33,231 nt of DNA from Bacteroidota bacterium (GTDB lineage Bacteria > Bacteroidota > Rhodothermia > Rhodothermales > Bin80). The DNA lies in NCBI GenBank assembly GCA_028875125.1, contig JAPPGC010000097.1, positions 1 to 33,231 of the forward strand, read 5' to 3'. Every line of letters starts with the position of its first letter. Within the stretch, counting starts at the first letter, position 1. Both the position numbers and the translations under genes were made by a program. A model generated the notes under the pieces. It was not told where the DNA came from. It worked only from the letters and a program-made list of their open reading frames with translations, and did not search any database. Of the stretch, positions 15,309 to 22,829 are shown in pieces.

Positions 15309-15803
15309 TCAATGTTTACGCAATTCAGAAACTATATGTCGGGCCTCGGGGAGTATTAATTTTTCCATTGCCAACACAACGGCTTTAGGCGAGCCCGGAA
15401 GAGCAAATACGACTAAGCTACCGTAAATCCCGGCAATCGCTCGGGATAGCATGGCCTTACTGCCGACCTGTTGCCAGGAAAGCATGCGAAAAAGTTCGCC
15501 GAAGCCCGGCAACGTTTTGTCCAGCAGTGCACTGACGGCTTCGTAAGTTTGATCTCTGCGGCTTATGCCCGTTCCACCACTTAGGCACAACACATCTGCT
15601 GACCCGGATTGGGCACGAATAACCTCCTTTATTATTGTCGGTTCATCCGGAATGATTGACTGTGAGGTTATCTCGTGGCCATCGTCTGTGATCAGGTTTG
15701 CCATTTTGAGACCACTTACGTCCGTGGTTTTCTTTCGTGTGTCGCTGACTGTAATCAGTGCGAACCGCAATATGGTGGGTGCATTGGATTCGTGACAACT
15801 CAT
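15309..15803 (-). CDS. MoaB/Mog family molybdenum cofactor protein
   Basis: This 164-residue protein has one MoCF-binding domain. MoaB and Mog proteins adenylylate molybdopterin before molybdenum is inserted. The sequence shows FALITVSDTRKKTTDVSG (14-31), LCLSGGTGISRRDQTYEAV (72-90) with the SGGTG loop and Asp84, TLPGFGELFRMLSW (97-110), and VVFALPGSPKAVVLAMEKLI (131-150). The length fits MoaB/Mog and excludes the larger MoeA and CinA. No other molybdenum-cofactor gene is in the window. Its ATG overlaps the yidD stop by four bases (ATGA at 15800-15803), so translation is coupled. I cannot separate MoaB from Mog on sequence alone. Confidence 0.88.
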   Translation of the reverse strand: MSCHESNAPTILRFALITVSDTRKKTTDVSGLKMANLITDDGHEITSQSIIPDEPTIIKEVIRAQSGSADVLCLSGGTGISRRDQTYEAVSALLDKTLPGFGELFRMLSWQQVGSKAMLSRAIAGIYGSLVVFALPGSPKAVVLAMEKLILPEARHIVSELRKH

Positions 15804-16042
15804 TGATCCACAGCAGAATGTTCACCGAACCATCTAGGAGGGTCGTATCCGTGTTTTGCCCACGGATTGCATCGCATTAAGCGCCAGATGCCCAAGACTA
15901 CCCCTTTAAGTATACCATACTGGTTAATGGCCTGAATGGCATAATTTGAGCATGAAGGTGTGTAGCGGCATGCATTGGGCAGATGCGGAGCTATCAACAA
16001 CTGATAAGCCCGTATCGGTAATATGAATAACTTTCGCAGCAT
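15800..16042 (-). CDS. yidD: YidD membrane protein insertion efficiency factor
   Basis: This 80-residue protein has the whole YidD signature: LPIRAYQLLIAP, CRYTPSCSNYAIQAI (25-39), a GILKGVVLGIWRLMRCNPW block and GYDPP. YidD is a small membrane-associated protein that helps YidC insert proteins into the inner membrane. In most genomes it lies between rnpA and yidC; here it leads an unrelated minus-strand operon. It is divergent from hisI, with a 70-bp gap. The start at 16042 begins MLRKLFILPIRAYQ, as expected for the family. Confidence 0.95.
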   Translation of the reverse strand: MLRKLFILPIRAYQLLIAPHLPNACRYTPSCSNYAIQAINQYGILKGVVLGIWRLMRCNPWAKHGYDPPRWFGEHSAVDQ

Positions 16043-16061
16043 GCACTGGTATTAACTGCAA

Positions 16062-16083
16062 TGTAGGGAATGCCTGTCCTACA
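16062..16083. promoter_or_regulatory. Small inverted repeat in the yidD-hisI divergent gap
   Basis: TGTAGG (16062-16067) and CCTACA (16078-16083) are a perfect 6-bp inverted repeat with a 10-nt centre, placed between the two divergent starts. It could be an operator; no clear promoter boxes are seen. Confidence 0.2.
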
Positions 16084-16112
16084 TCTCTTTTACATAAAGG
16101 TCCCCATTAACA

Positions 16113-16469
16113 ATGAAGATCCATAAAATGGACAAACTTATAACCGCAAAGATGTCAGATGCGGTATTTACTAAAGATGGCCTCATACCAGCCGTTGTTC
16201 AGGACGTACGCACACATGAGGTATTGATGGTAGCTTACATGAATCGGGCTACATTGGCGCAATCGATAGAAACTGGCACCATGACGTATTGGAGTCGATC
16301 TCGGAAGTGCGTCTGGATCAAAGGTCAAACAAGCGGTCAGTTCCAAAGGGTAAGATCCATAAGATTAGATTGCGATGGAGACGCGCTGCTGTTTGAAGTG
16401 AAACAGGAAGGTAGTGGGGCATGTCATACTGGGGCTAGAACATGTTTCCACCGGAAGCTGGAAGCATGA
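16113..16469 (+). CDS. hisI: Phosphoribosyl-AMP cyclohydrolase
   Basis: This enzyme opens the purine ring of phosphoribosyl-AMP in the third step of histidine synthesis. The 118 residues correspond to the stand-alone HisI domain, with no HisE (pyrophosphohydrolase) part fused. Motifs are complete: GLIPAVVQDVRTHEVLMVAYMN (23-44), MTYWSRSRKCVWIKGQTSGQ (57-76), the metal-binding DCDGD with Asp86, 88 and 90 and Cys87, and GACHTGARTCF with the zinc-ligand Cys104 and Cys111. The ATG at 16113 has no clear ribosome-binding site; Met6 and Met14 are alternatives. No other his gene is in the window. Confidence 0.95.
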   Translation: MKIHKMDKLITAKMSDAVFTKDGLIPAVVQDVRTHEVLMVAYMNRATLAQSIETGTMTYWSRSRKCVWIKGQTSGQFQRVRSIRLDCDGDALLFEVKQEGSGACHTGARTCFHRKLEA

Positions 16470-16546
16470 ATCATACCGATTGTTGGATATCCCAGGAGGA
16501 TTAGATAAAGTAACAGCACCAGACGTCGGCATTTGCATGATATACG

Positions 16547-16563
16547 CGTGTTTACAGAACACG
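16547..16563 (+). terminator. Short hairpin after hisI
   Basis: CGTGTT (16547-16552), loop TACAG, AACACG (16558-16563): a perfect 6-bp stem 77 nt after the hisI stop, in the gap before the TPM-domain gene. It has no T-tract, so a terminator role is weakly supported. Confidence 0.2.
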
Positions 16564-16649
16564 GTAGTTTGGTTATTCAAGTTGCGATAAAACAGGCAAA
16601 TTATTGCTATTATTTTCTACATCTTTCCAGCGGGATTCGGCCGATTAGC

Positions 16650-17390
16650 ATGTGGACGCATATCGTGTTTTTTCTACTCGCGGTCACAATGTTTGGCTGC
16701 ATGATAGCCGATCAGCCGCTTGAACCTGACTGGATAGTTGATCAGGCGGATGTCTTGGAGGTGGAAGATGAGTATGCACTGATGAATATGTTGTCGGCTT
16801 TTTACGACAGTTCATCGGTTGCACTCGTGGGGGTAACCGTGGAATCCTTGCAGCAGCAGTCAATAGAGGCGTACACAGAGGCATTATATGCCTCTTGGGA
16901 ACTAGGTGCACCAGAAACCAATAATGGCATTATGGTTCTCCTTGCCCCGATGGAGCGATTAGTTCATATTACTGTAGGTAACGGTATAGCATGGGAGCTG
17001 TCACCCCAGGTACTGGATTCGATCAAAATAGAGATGGCGACTTTTTTTGGTACGGGAGAGTATCGGGCGGGCCTTGAGTCGGGGTTCAGGTCGCTGATGA
17101 CCCGGGCTGGTGCGCTGACCTGGAGTATTGACTACACGAGTATCTCCGATGCGCAGGCAGATTCGTCGAGCAGTATGGGACGTATCCTGATGACGGACTG
17201 TGTCATTGCGGGCTTTGAAGAGGATCTCGTGGTCGCCACGGACGACAAAGGCAATGAAATTCGATTAATTGTGTCCATGGATGTACCAATGCTGTCCGTG
17301 GAAGATGTAATAGGTTTTACAGGGCGTATTACGCAGACCACACCGCTACACGCACAAGTATTGAACCTGAGTATAGATTTTCCCTTCTGA
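16650..17390 (+). CDS. TPM-domain predicted lipoprotein
   Basis: I chose the ATG at 16650, which begins MWTHIVFFLLAVTMFGCM, a signal peptide with a lipobox-like MFGC; an in-frame ATG at 16533 would put 39 unlikely residues before it. The mature protein of about 230 residues starts with a TPM (YgcG/Psb32-type) domain. This shows DWIVDQADVLEVEDEYALMN, then a VALVGVTVESLQQQSIEAYT strand-helix. ALYASWELGAPETNNGIMVL and ERLVHITVGNGIAWELS complete the fold. TPM domains occur in membrane-associated proteins with acid phosphatase-like or photosystem-repair roles; the bacterial function is mostly unknown. The C-terminal 100 residues (from about 150) do not resemble a domain I know. The usual C-terminal helix and Gly-rich tail of YgcG proteins is absent. 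Confidence 0.72.
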   Translation: MWTHIVFFLLAVTMFGCMIADQPLEPDWIVDQADVLEVEDEYALMNMLSAFYDSSSVALVGVTVESLQQQSIEAYTEALYASWELGAPETNNGIMVLLAPMERLVHITVGNGIAWELSPQVLDSIKIEMATFFGTGEYRAGLESGFRSLMTRAGALTWSIDYTSISDAQADSSSSMGRILMTDCVIAGFEEDLVVATDDKGNEIRLIVSMDVPMLSVEDVIGFTGRITQTTPLHAQVLNLSIDFPF

Positions 17391-17723
17391 AAACTGGGAA
17401 CGCGTAGCAGGAGAAATACGACGGTTCTATCGGTTTTCGTGTAGATTGATTATTTGAATTTGATATGTATTTGGGTTGAATGTATCCAGAGGCGAGGAAG
17501 GGAGTTGGCGGAATTAGTCTTGGCGAACATGTTGTCTGCATTTTGGGAATACTGAGACTTAAGTTTTTGATTGATTTATTGCTGACTCCATCGATCAGGT
17601 TGTCTGCGGGGGGCAGCTTATTGAAGGAGGCCTTTATACATAGAACCAAGTTCTGACGAGATTAATGAAGGATATTAAATGTGTAAGTTTTTCATTATAT
17701 TCAGTGCTTAGGCTCGGAGACTG
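17391..17723. other. 333-bp leader region upstream of the acyl carrier protein
   Basis: No gene longer than a short leader frame. It is AT-rich. AAGGAGG at 17624-17630 is a perfect Shine-Dalgarno core but no start codon follows at a usable distance. A second site, GAAGGA at 17667-17672, precedes an ATG at 17679 (listed separately). TAAGTTTTT stretches (about 17561 and 17684) resemble the TAnnTTTG box imperfectly; none is convincing as a promoter. Confidence 0.45.
17679..17711 (+). other. Ten-codon frame with good ribosome-binding site ahead of the ACP
   Basis: GAAGGA at 17667-17672 lies 6 nt before ATG 17679. The frame reads MCKFFIIFSA and ends at TAG 17709-17711. It is in the same frame as the ACP gene, whose GTG begins 12 nt later. 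It may be a leader peptide that couples translation to the ACP, or a disabled N-terminal extension; see findings. Confidence 0.3.
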
Positions 17724-17996
17724 GTGACAGCCTCCGTATTAACCATAAACCAAAAGTACAACGTAATAGTGGCAACAACAGAACAGCGTTTTCAATCTCT
17801 CTTGGAGCAGCACCTAGGTATTAGTGATCCAGATGCAATAAACTCCAGCGCCTCGGATCTCGGGATTAACTCGGTGGATGCCGTTTCTTTCCTGAAAGAG
17901 GTTTGCAATGAGTTTAATGTTAACATCACACCCGAGGACGCTGTAAACCTTGGGAGCATGCGAGCGGTTGTCGATCATATCGAGGCCGGTGGCTAG
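17724..17996 (+). CDS. Discrete acyl carrier protein
   Basis: This is a 90-residue protein (76 from the alternative GTG at 17769) with the four-helix acyl carrier fold. It shows RFQSLLEQHLGI, then DLGINSVDAVSFLKEVCNEF with the phosphopantetheine-accepting Ser in the GINSVD motif (usual form GxDSL), then FNVNITPEDAVNLGSMRAVVDHI. The Asp before the Ser is replaced by Asn. It lies upstream of an alpha/beta hydrolase and a large type I PKS on the same strand, so it probably carries a starter or extender for that system and is not the housekeeping fatty-acid ACP. No phosphopantetheinyl transferase gene is in the window. The GTG at 17724 follows a GGAGA at only a few bases, so the start is uncertain. 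Confidence 0.82.
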   Translation: MTASVLTINQKYNVIVATTEQRFQSLLEQHLGISDPDAINSSASDLGINSVDAVSFLKEVCNEFNVNITPEDAVNLGSMRAVVDHIEAGG

Positions 17997-18029
17997 TCTC
18001 GGTTTGTGAGTAGGTCTTATTGTCTAGGT

Positions 18030-18056
18030 TGCCCTTTGGTGGTTCACCAAAGGGCA
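18030..18056 (+). terminator. Perfect 12-bp hairpin between ACP and hydrolase genes
   Basis: TGCCCTTTGGTG (18030-18041), loop GTT, CACCAAAGGGCA (18045-18056): a perfect stem with a three-base loop, 33 nt after the ACP stop. No T-tract follows (CGGGGGTGG), so it is not a standard Rho-independent terminator. It may stabilise the ACP mRNA end, partially terminate, or be a symmetric protein-binding site. Confidence 0.45.
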
Positions 18057-18210
18057 CGGGGGTGGTGTCACCTGGCTATGGTCAGGGATGTCAGATTACC
18101 CAACGGGGTGTCTGGTCGCTCGTGTGCTGTTCGTATTGTGTACAAGGAGCCAGGGAAGTGCGCGCTAGGTATCGCTCATTTGGATTCCTGAATTACTTTA
18201 TCAATGACTG

Positions 18211-19146
18211 ATGAAGCCATCGCAGGAGCAAATGGCGGTTGAAGGCGGGAATTGGGTCATACCCCAGCCGAACTCTTCCCACGAGGTGCGCATGCGTGAC
18301 GATTCCTTGGTCGTTATCCGCCGCCACGGGAATCCAGCAGGTCCTCGCCTTGTTTTGAGCCATGGAAATGGTTTCGCGGTAGATCTGTACTATCCCTTTT
18401 GGGCGCTCTTTCTCGAGGACTTTGACGTTATAGTATATGATCTCAGAAATCACGGCTGGAATCCTGTTGGGGATGTGAAATACCACAATCTTCCGACATT
18501 TGCGCAGGATCTTGAGTTGATTCTGGATGCGGTTGACCTTCATTTTGGCAGTAAACCGCGAGTAGGGATTTACCACTCTTTGACAGCTCTTGTAGCTGTA
18601 CAACCTCACATTAGACCGAATCTGTTCTCGGGTCTTGTTCTCTTTGATCCTCCCATCTGCAAGGGCGGTAGAGGTTATGCTGAATTTGAGGCAGCAGCAA
18701 TTCGTAATGCCGGGTTGACCCGGATGCGTGCCAATAAGTTTCCAACCAAGGCTCATCTTGCAGAGATTATCCCTTACCTGCCGAGTTTTCAGTGGGTTCT
18801 TCCTGGGGTTTTTGAACTCTTGGCAGAAACCACATTACGCGAATCTGCAGATCACGAGGGGTATGAACTGTGCTGTCCGCCCGAGTATGAGGCACGAATC
18901 CTGGAATTCGCGGGGAGCTTTGCAGTGCTCGCAGACTTTGATCACATCCGTTGTCCAGTAAAGGTTCTCGGAGCTGACCCCACATTACCGTATTCCTATC
19001 TACCTACGTTTGACCTAAGCTATATTGTTAAGGTGGACTACGATTTCTTACCTGAATCGACACATCTTCTTCAGCTCGAAAAGCCTGCCCAATGTGCGAA
19101 AGTCGTGGTTGAGTTTCTCAGAAAGTACAACCTCATGAAGCCTTGA
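18211..19146 (+). CDS. Alpha/beta hydrolase, PKS-associated thioesterase-like
   Basis: The 311-residue protein has an alpha/beta hydrolase fold. The oxyanion region is LVLSHGNGFAVDLYYPFW (47-64), followed by FDVIVYDLRNHGWNP (71-85). The nucleophile elbow is VGIYHSLTALVAV with Ser123. The probable acid is Asp256 in VLGADPTLP, and the catalytic His is His285 in FLPESTHLLQLEKP. Both glycines of the normal GxSxG elbow are replaced (YHSLT), though the Ser and His remain. It sits between the ACP and the PKS, where a release or editing thioesterase would be expected; the PKS itself has no TE domain. The ATG at 18211 is fixed by an in-frame TGA at 18205; no ribosome-binding site is evident. The actual substrate is unknown. 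Confidence 0.78.
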   Translation: MKPSQEQMAVEGGNWVIPQPNSSHEVRMRDDSLVVIRRHGNPAGPRLVLSHGNGFAVDLYYPFWALFLEDFDVIVYDLRNHGWNPVGDVKYHNLPTFAQDLELILDAVDLHFGSKPRVGIYHSLTALVAVQPHIRPNLFSGLVLFDPPICKGGRGYAEFEAAAIRNAGLTRMRANKFPTKAHLAEIIPYLPSFQWVLPGVFELLAETTLRESADHEGYELCCPPEYEARILEFAGSFAVLADFDHIRCPVKVLGADPTLPYSYLPTFDLSYIVKVDYDFLPESTHLLQLEKPAQCAKVVVEFLRKYNLMKP

Positions 19147-19749
19147 TTGAGGTGGAATAGATTTGTATATCTGAGTGTACGCTGCAACACAAGGACGGCA
19201 TTATTGAATTGCCACTGCAGATAGTCCAGGTGATAACGATCTACAACATGTCCGACGCAACTGTCGTTTTTGCACAGTATGGCCGGAATCGAGTCCTTCG
19301 GCAGCTTAGCATCCTTTTGCCGCTCTCGGCCAAATGTGATTCTCCAACCTATAAAAACGGCCCTATGCGAGCGTGTGTGATATCGAAGAGTCGGTCCAAT
19401 AATGGGAGTTATGCCAATAGGCTGTAAGGGCCATCGCCCCACGAAATCCATTATTGTCCTCCCAAAATCGTGCGAGCAAAACCCGTGCCTCCAACCGCTG
19501 AAAATGCATTTGAAGAGCTCTGCTGATCTCTGATCTTGGGACATTCCCCCGTAAATTTGAGCACTGTACAGTCTCATAGCGGTGGTTGCGTTATCTTGCA
19601 TTTAATCCAACACCAATAGCGTCTAGAGGTGGACAGAATGACTGTTCGCGTGAAAGCAACTTCCTAGGCTACTGCGTAGTAGATTTATTTGGTCGTCCAG
19701 CAAACTGATTGGATGATTTTCAATGTTGATTAACTGAGTTTCTGGAGAG
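19147..19749. other. 603-bp gap before the PKS
   Basis: No supported gene. A 176-codon minus-strand frame (19071-19601) overlaps the hydrolase 3' end in antisense and shows no domain; a 72-codon plus frame is equally unconvincing. A TTTATTTG at 19690-19697 is one mismatch from TAnnTTTG. I find no inverted repeats of note. Confidence 0.45.
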
Positions 19750-21624
19750 ATGAATCAGGACAAAGCTCCCCTTGCAATTGTAGGAATGGCATGCAAGTTT
19801 CCAGGTGCCGCAAGTATCCAGGATTATTGGCATTTGCTTGTTTCCGGCCAAAATTCTGTGATGGATATCCCGAAAGGGGCGGGAAATAGGCGCGTTGACG
19901 TGATGTTTGCAGACATCCCGAATCTGCCTGATGCATGCCGCTTCTGCTCATACCTCGATGATATTGAGCAGTTTGATCCGCAATTCTTTCGGATTTCACC
20001 TGTTGAGGCCAACTGGCTAGATCCACAGCAACGCATGATGGTGGAAACCAGCTGGCGGGCCCTTGAAGATGCAGGAATAGATCCACTTGGCCTGAAGGGT
20101 AGCCTTACAGGGGTATATACCGGGATCAGTAATTATGAGTACAGGATGCGGATTGTGGAATCCAATCATAAGCCTGTGGATGCGGCTTCCAGTCTCTACG
20201 CGATGTCTGGAACCAGTATGAGCGGTCCAAATGGGCGCGTATCTTTTTTTCTGGGTCTTCGGGGTCCATCAAAAGCGATAGATGCTGCATGTGCCTCGTC
20301 TCTGGTTGCAGTGAACGACGCGGTATCTGATCTGCAGCGGGGAAAGACTGATATGGCCATTGTTGGTGGAGTACAGAATATTTTAAGTGGTCATGTATTT
20401 AAGATTCGTGCTGATGCGGGAATACTCTCCCCGGACGGACAATGTAAAGTGTTTGATGCATCGGCGAATGGTTATGTACGGGGCGAAGGATGCGGGGTTG
20501 TTGTATTGAAGCGTCTGCAGGAAGCCGAGGCAGATGGCGATAAAATCTGGGCAGTGATTAGGGGTTCGGCGGTAAATCATGGAGGAGACAGTGTGGGCAT
20601 GACCGTTCCGCACATTCCTGCTCTTGAGCAGGTGATGGGCCAGGCACTCAGGGATGCGGGGGTCACCGCGGCGGAAGTGGATTATGTGGAAGCGCACGGC
20701 ACAGGGACATCCGTAGGCGATCCCATTGAGCTCGAAGCAATGTCAACTGTTTATGGTCAGGGGCGAGCGCCGGATCGGCCGCTGCTCGTGGGATCAGTGA
20801 AGACCAATATTGGTCATCTTGAATCCGCTGCCGGGATTGCTGGCTTGATCAAAGCTGTACTTGTTCTGCAACGTGGAGTCATTCCAAAGCATTTACATTT
20901 TCATAACCCCACGCCGGCTGTTGACTGGGATAAGATGAACCTGCGCGTGACTTCGGAGATGATGGATCCTCCGGCGGCCAATGGGAGACCACGCATTGCG
21001 GGCATCAACTCTTTTGGAATATCTGGCACCAATTCCCACATCATATTGGAGGAATACCTTGCCAAGAATGGAACGTCAAATGACCAGAATCGGGTAATAA
21101 ATGTACCCCAAACTGTGTCAGCATCAGGGGAGCGTGAATCCCCATTTTCCGATGGAGAGGTTACTCCGCAGCGACCGGTACGACTACTTCCCCTATCTGG
21201 CAAATCCCCGGCCGCCTTGCAGTCAATCGCGGGGAATTATGTGCAGTGGCTGGATGAGCGCGGGCAAGAAGTTACACTGAATGGCTCAGCAGCAGCGCCA
21301 TTATTCGCAGACATGGCGTGGACGGCGGCGATGGGGCGAAGTCATTTTGAGTATCGCTCCGGCATAGTTTTTCACGATGAGGTATCCCTGAGACAGAAGC
21401 TCACAGCACTTGCTGATTCTGCTGAAAACATCCGTCCTCAAGCCGCAACCAAAATAGCGTTTGCTTATACCGGACAGGGAAGTCAGTGGACCGGTATGGG
21501 GCGCGCGATCTATGAATGCGAACCGGTTGCACGGGCGGTGTTTGATCGATGCGAAGCAGTATTCCAGGCAGAGCGAAAGCTCTCGCTGTTGGACGCTATT
21601 TTTGGACTACCGATTGTGATTTAA
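19750..21624 (+). CDS. PKS fragment 1: KS1 and start of AT1
   Basis: This 624-residue frame begins with the ketosynthase. The catalytic triad is present: Cys181 in AIDAACASSLVAV, His316 in VEAHGTGTSVGDPIE and His356 in KTNIGHLESAAG. A linker follows, then the first 50 residues of AT1 (KIAFAYTGQGSQWTGMG, 568-584). The frame leaves AT1 after LLDAIFG and runs into a stop at 21622. The ATG at 19750 is the only reasonable start, since an in-frame TGA lies at 19735; GGAGAG stands directly before it, closer than usual. There is no loading domain, so the starter must come from elsewhere, perhaps the discrete ACP. Confidence 0.85.
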   Translation: MNQDKAPLAIVGMACKFPGAASIQDYWHLLVSGQNSVMDIPKGAGNRRVDVMFADIPNLPDACRFCSYLDDIEQFDPQFFRISPVEANWLDPQQRMMVETSWRALEDAGIDPLGLKGSLTGVYTGISNYEYRMRIVESNHKPVDAASSLYAMSGTSMSGPNGRVSFFLGLRGPSKAIDAACASSLVAVNDAVSDLQRGKTDMAIVGGVQNILSGHVFKIRADAGILSPDGQCKVFDASANGYVRGEGCGVVVLKRLQEAEADGDKIWAVIRGSAVNHGGDSVGMTVPHIPALEQVMGQALRDAGVTAAEVDYVEAHGTGTSVGDPIELEAMSTVYGQGRAPDRPLLVGSVKTNIGHLESAAGIAGLIKAVLVLQRGVIPKHLHFHNPTPAVDWDKMNLRVTSEMMDPPAANGRPRIAGINSFGISGTNSHIILEEYLAKNGTSNDQNRVINVPQTVSASGERESPFSDGEVTPQRPVRLLPLSGKSPAALQSIAGNYVQWLDERGQEVTLNGSAAAPLFADMAWTAAMGRSHFEYRSGIVFHDEVSLRQKLTALADSAENIRPQAATKIAFAYTGQGSQWTGMGRAIYECEPVARAVFDRCEAVFQAERKLSLLDAIFGLPIVI

Positions 21625-22796
21625 GCAATACCGCGTGGGAGCAGCCAGCTCTTTACGCGTTGGAGTGTGCACTTACCGCCCTTTGGGCAAGTATAGGAAT
21701 TCAGCCCTCTGTGGTGATTGGACACAGTGTTGGGGAGTTGGCGGCTGCGCAGGCGGCCGGGGTATTCAGCTTAGAAGACGGGATGCGGTTTGCGATCACA
21801 CGAGGTGCTCTGTTTGCAGAGACAGATCCTGGTGCCATGGCTGCTGTTTTTGCCCCCCCAGGGCAGGTAGCCTCCGCGGTTGAGGAGATAAACGCATCAA
21901 CACCGGGTATTGGGTTGAGCGTTTCGGCGAATAACGGTACGCACCAGGTTGTTAGTGGCCCGATCCCCCGGATCCAGTCGATCATCGAACATTTTGAATC
22001 CGAGGGTATCCGAGTCAAACGTCTGAATACGTCCAAGGCGTTTCACAGTGCGATGATGGAGCCGGTCTTGGATACATTGGAAGCGTCTCTGAGTGAGATT
22101 GCGATCCAGGCTCCTTCGCTGAAAGTAGTGAGCAATTTAACAGGGGAAGTGGTGGGGTCCGGTCAGACTCTTGATGGTGCTTATTGGCGGCGGCATGGTC
22201 GCGAAGCGGTCGCGTTTGCATCGGGTGTTCAAACACTTTCGGAGCTCGGGGTTGATCTGATAATTGAAATTGGTCCGCGTCCGATTCTGACCAATATGGT
22301 GGCGCTGGCTTGGCCGGAGTCTCAGACGCCGCCGTTCATGATTTCAAGCCTCCAGGTGCCCTCAGGTGATATACCGGAGGATGCGGCGACGAGTGATTTT
22401 CAACAGGCCGTTGCTCAGGCGTACCAAGCGGGACTGATCATTCAATTTGAGGGACTCTTTGCGGGCGAGGTTCGGCGGCGTATTCAGTTGCCGGGCTATC
22501 CGTTCCTGCGTGATCACTACTGGATCAAGGAGTCAAAGAGGCGCGGTTTTAGCGCTGGCGATCATCCCCTATTGGGTTCGCGGCGTGATTTTGCGAGTGG
22601 CGAAGTGGCGTACGAAACGGAGGTCTTCCGATCAAGTCCGAATTGGCTGCAAGATCACCAGGTGTTCGGCCGGGTCATTGCCCCTGGTGCACTCTATGGT
22701 GCCATGGCAGCCTCGGCATGTCTCACCGAAGGGAGCGGATTGGTGATCGTGGAAGACATGCAGTTGCATAACGCACTAGTGTTTCCAGAGCAATAA
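21549..22796 (+). CDS. PKS fragment 2: rest of AT1 and first half of DH
   Basis: This is the +1 frame relative to fragment 1. Homology begins at Thr20 of the frame (21606, TTDCDLSNTAW) and continues with AT1: GHSVG with the catalytic Ser60 (21726) and SKAFHSAMMEP, whose AFH form predicts malonyl-CoA. The post-AT linker ends LPGYPFLRDHYW. The first hot-dog half of DH follows, DHQVFGRVIAPG (369-380) with the HxxxGxxxxP motif and catalytic His370. The frame ends at TAA 22794 in the middle of the DH domain, and the homologous sequence continues in the same frame right after it. The first 19 residues of the frame are out-of-frame sequence and not protein. Confidence 0.8.
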   Translation: MRSSIPGRAKALAVGRYFWTTDCDLSNTAWEQPALYALECALTALWASIGIQPSVVIGHSVGELAAAQAAGVFSLEDGMRFAITRGALFAETDPGAMAAVFAPPGQVASAVEEINASTPGIGLSVSANNGTHQVVSGPIPRIQSIIEHFESEGIRVKRLNTSKAFHSAMMEPVLDTLEASLSEIAIQAPSLKVVSNLTGEVVGSGQTLDGAYWRRHGREAVAFASGVQTLSELGVDLIIEIGPRPILTNMVALAWPESQTPPFMISSLQVPSGDIPEDAATSDFQQAVAQAYQAGLIIQFEGLFAGEVRRRIQLPGYPFLRDHYWIKESKRRGFSAGDHPLLGSRRDFASGEVAYETEVFRSSPNWLQDHQVFGRVIAPGALYGAMAASACLTEGSGLVIVEDMQLHNALVFPEQ

Positions 22797-22829
22797 TCCA
22801 GTGATAGTGAGGACGATGATGGGCGGGAA

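Noticed and set aside
19071..19601. 176-codon minus-strand frame
   Set aside because: It overlaps the hydrolase 3' end in antisense and shows no domain, signal or conserved motif; probably chance.
21549..21605. First 19 residues of the AT1 frame as real protein
   Set aside because: They are the other-frame reading of sequence that encodes LLDAIFG and its upstream residues in fragment 1.
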